From: Desulfovibrionaceae bacterium UBA3823
GTDB lineage: Bacteria; Desulfobacterota; Desulfovibrionia; Desulfovibrionales; Desulfovibrionaceae
Length of the DNA stretch: 7,968 nt
Reading direction: 5' to 3'
NCBI GenBank assembly: GCA_002369295.1
Contig: DFDR01000067.1
Location: forward strand, 7,465 to 15,432
Shown: piece after piece, positions 7,536-7,968 of the stretch
Layout of the letters: each line of letters begins with the position of its first letter
How positions within the stretch are numbered: position 1 is the stretch's first letter
Translations under genes and position numbers: made by a program
Notes under the pieces: generated by a model
Database searches by the model: none
Told to the model about the DNA's origin: nothing
What the model saw: only the letters and a program-made list of their open reading frames with translations

Positions 7536-7968
7536 CCCTCAAGCTCTCCGCCCCAGAACGGGGCAAGTCCTGGAAGACGGCCGTCGTGGCCCGGACCCTG
7601 CACTTCAAGGAGCCGGCCGGCACTTCTCGGGGCGTCTACCGCGAACGCCAGACATGGTACGTTGCCGTCAGGAACAGCCAGGGACGCGTCGGCGTCGGCG
7701 AATGCGCCCCGCTGCCGGACTTGAGCTGCGATGCCGGCCCTGAGCTTCCCGCCCGCCTCGCCGAGGCCTGCCGGCGCTTCGAGCAGACCGGCTCCCCCGA
7801 CAGCGCGGCGGCCCCCGACTGCCCCTCGGTGCTCTTCGCTCTGGAGACGGCCCTGGCCCACGCCGAGGCCGGCACCGTGCGCTTCTGGGAGACGCCCTTC
7901 AGCCGCGGCGAGACCGGCATCCCCATCAACGGCCTCGTGTGGATGGGAAGCCGCGAGGAAATGGCGAG
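7532..7968 (+). CDS. menC: o-Succinylbenzoate synthase, N-terminal part (3' partial)
   Basis: 145 codons are visible and the frame runs off the window. MenC belongs to the enolase superfamily and dehydrates SHCHC to o-succinylbenzoate in classical menaquinone synthesis in the cytoplasm. Evidence: FKEPAGTSRGVY at residues 25-36, GVGECAPLPDLSCD at 54-67, a PSVLFALETAL helix at 98-108, and SRGETGIPINGLVWMG at 124-139. The set matches the N-terminal capping domain of MenC, most like the Bacteroidetes form as I remember it. The catalytic barrel with the KxK lysine and the metal-binding Asp/Glu residues lies beyond the window, so activity cannot be judged. The start is fixed by the ribosome binding site and the ATGA overlap. 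A related enolase-superfamily enzyme such as a dipeptide epimerase is a less likely alternative. Confidence 0.85.
   Translation, partial: MTLKLSAPERGKSWKTAVVARTLHFKEPAGTSRGVYRERQTWYVAVRNSQGRVGVGECAPLPDLSCDAGPELPARLAEACRRFEQTGSPDSAAAPDCPSVLFALETALAHAEAGTVRFWETPFSRGETGIPINGLVWMGSREEMA

Overview
The window is GC-rich bacterial DNA (roughly two thirds GC or more, judged by eye). Three genes lie head to tail on the + strand with no gap between them. Both visible start codons have good AAGGAG ribosome binding sites. I cannot name the organism. The last gene is an o-succinylbenzoate synthase (menC), so the host probably makes menaquinone by the classical Men pathway. Its sequence resembles the Bacteroidetes form of MenC, but the strong Shine-Dalgarno sites and very high GC do not fit a typical Bacteroidetes genome. 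A GC-rich, menaquinone-using anaerobe of another phylum is equally possible.

Layout. Bases 1-6309 are the 3' part of one giant open frame, at least 2,102 codons, whose start lies before the window. It encodes a mosaic protein. In order it has an acidic, alanine-rich low-complexity tail; two diverged copies of an approximately 240-residue domain of unknown family with a winged-helix-like start; a long Lys/Ala/Ser-rich linker with heptad-like repeats and one AT-hook; about 680 residues of mostly alpha-helical sequence; a small alpha/beta domain; a P-loop ATPase with clear Walker A and Walker B motifs; and a C-terminal winged-helix domain. Bases 6306-7535 encode a 409-residue protein that overlaps the ATPase gene by 4 bases and ends in a HEPN-like RNLLAH motif. 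Bases 7532-7968 are the first 145 codons of menC, again overlapping by 4 bases.

How they may work together. The giant ATPase and the HEPN-motif protein look like a translationally coupled pair. STAND-like or AAA-like ATPases paired with HEPN nucleases are common in antiviral and abortive-infection systems. My working inference is an undescribed sensor-effector module: repeated domains plus AT-hook for recognition, the ATPase as switch, and HEPN as RNase effector. No experiment or database search supports this here. The coupling to menC is unexpected. It could mean either that the module was inserted into a menaquinone operon or that the pair has a housekeeping role.

No stretch over 300 bases lacks a gene. 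I see no tRNA, rRNA, CRISPR array, insertion sequence, promoter or terminator. Long open frames on the opposite strand are explained by GC-rich codon bias.
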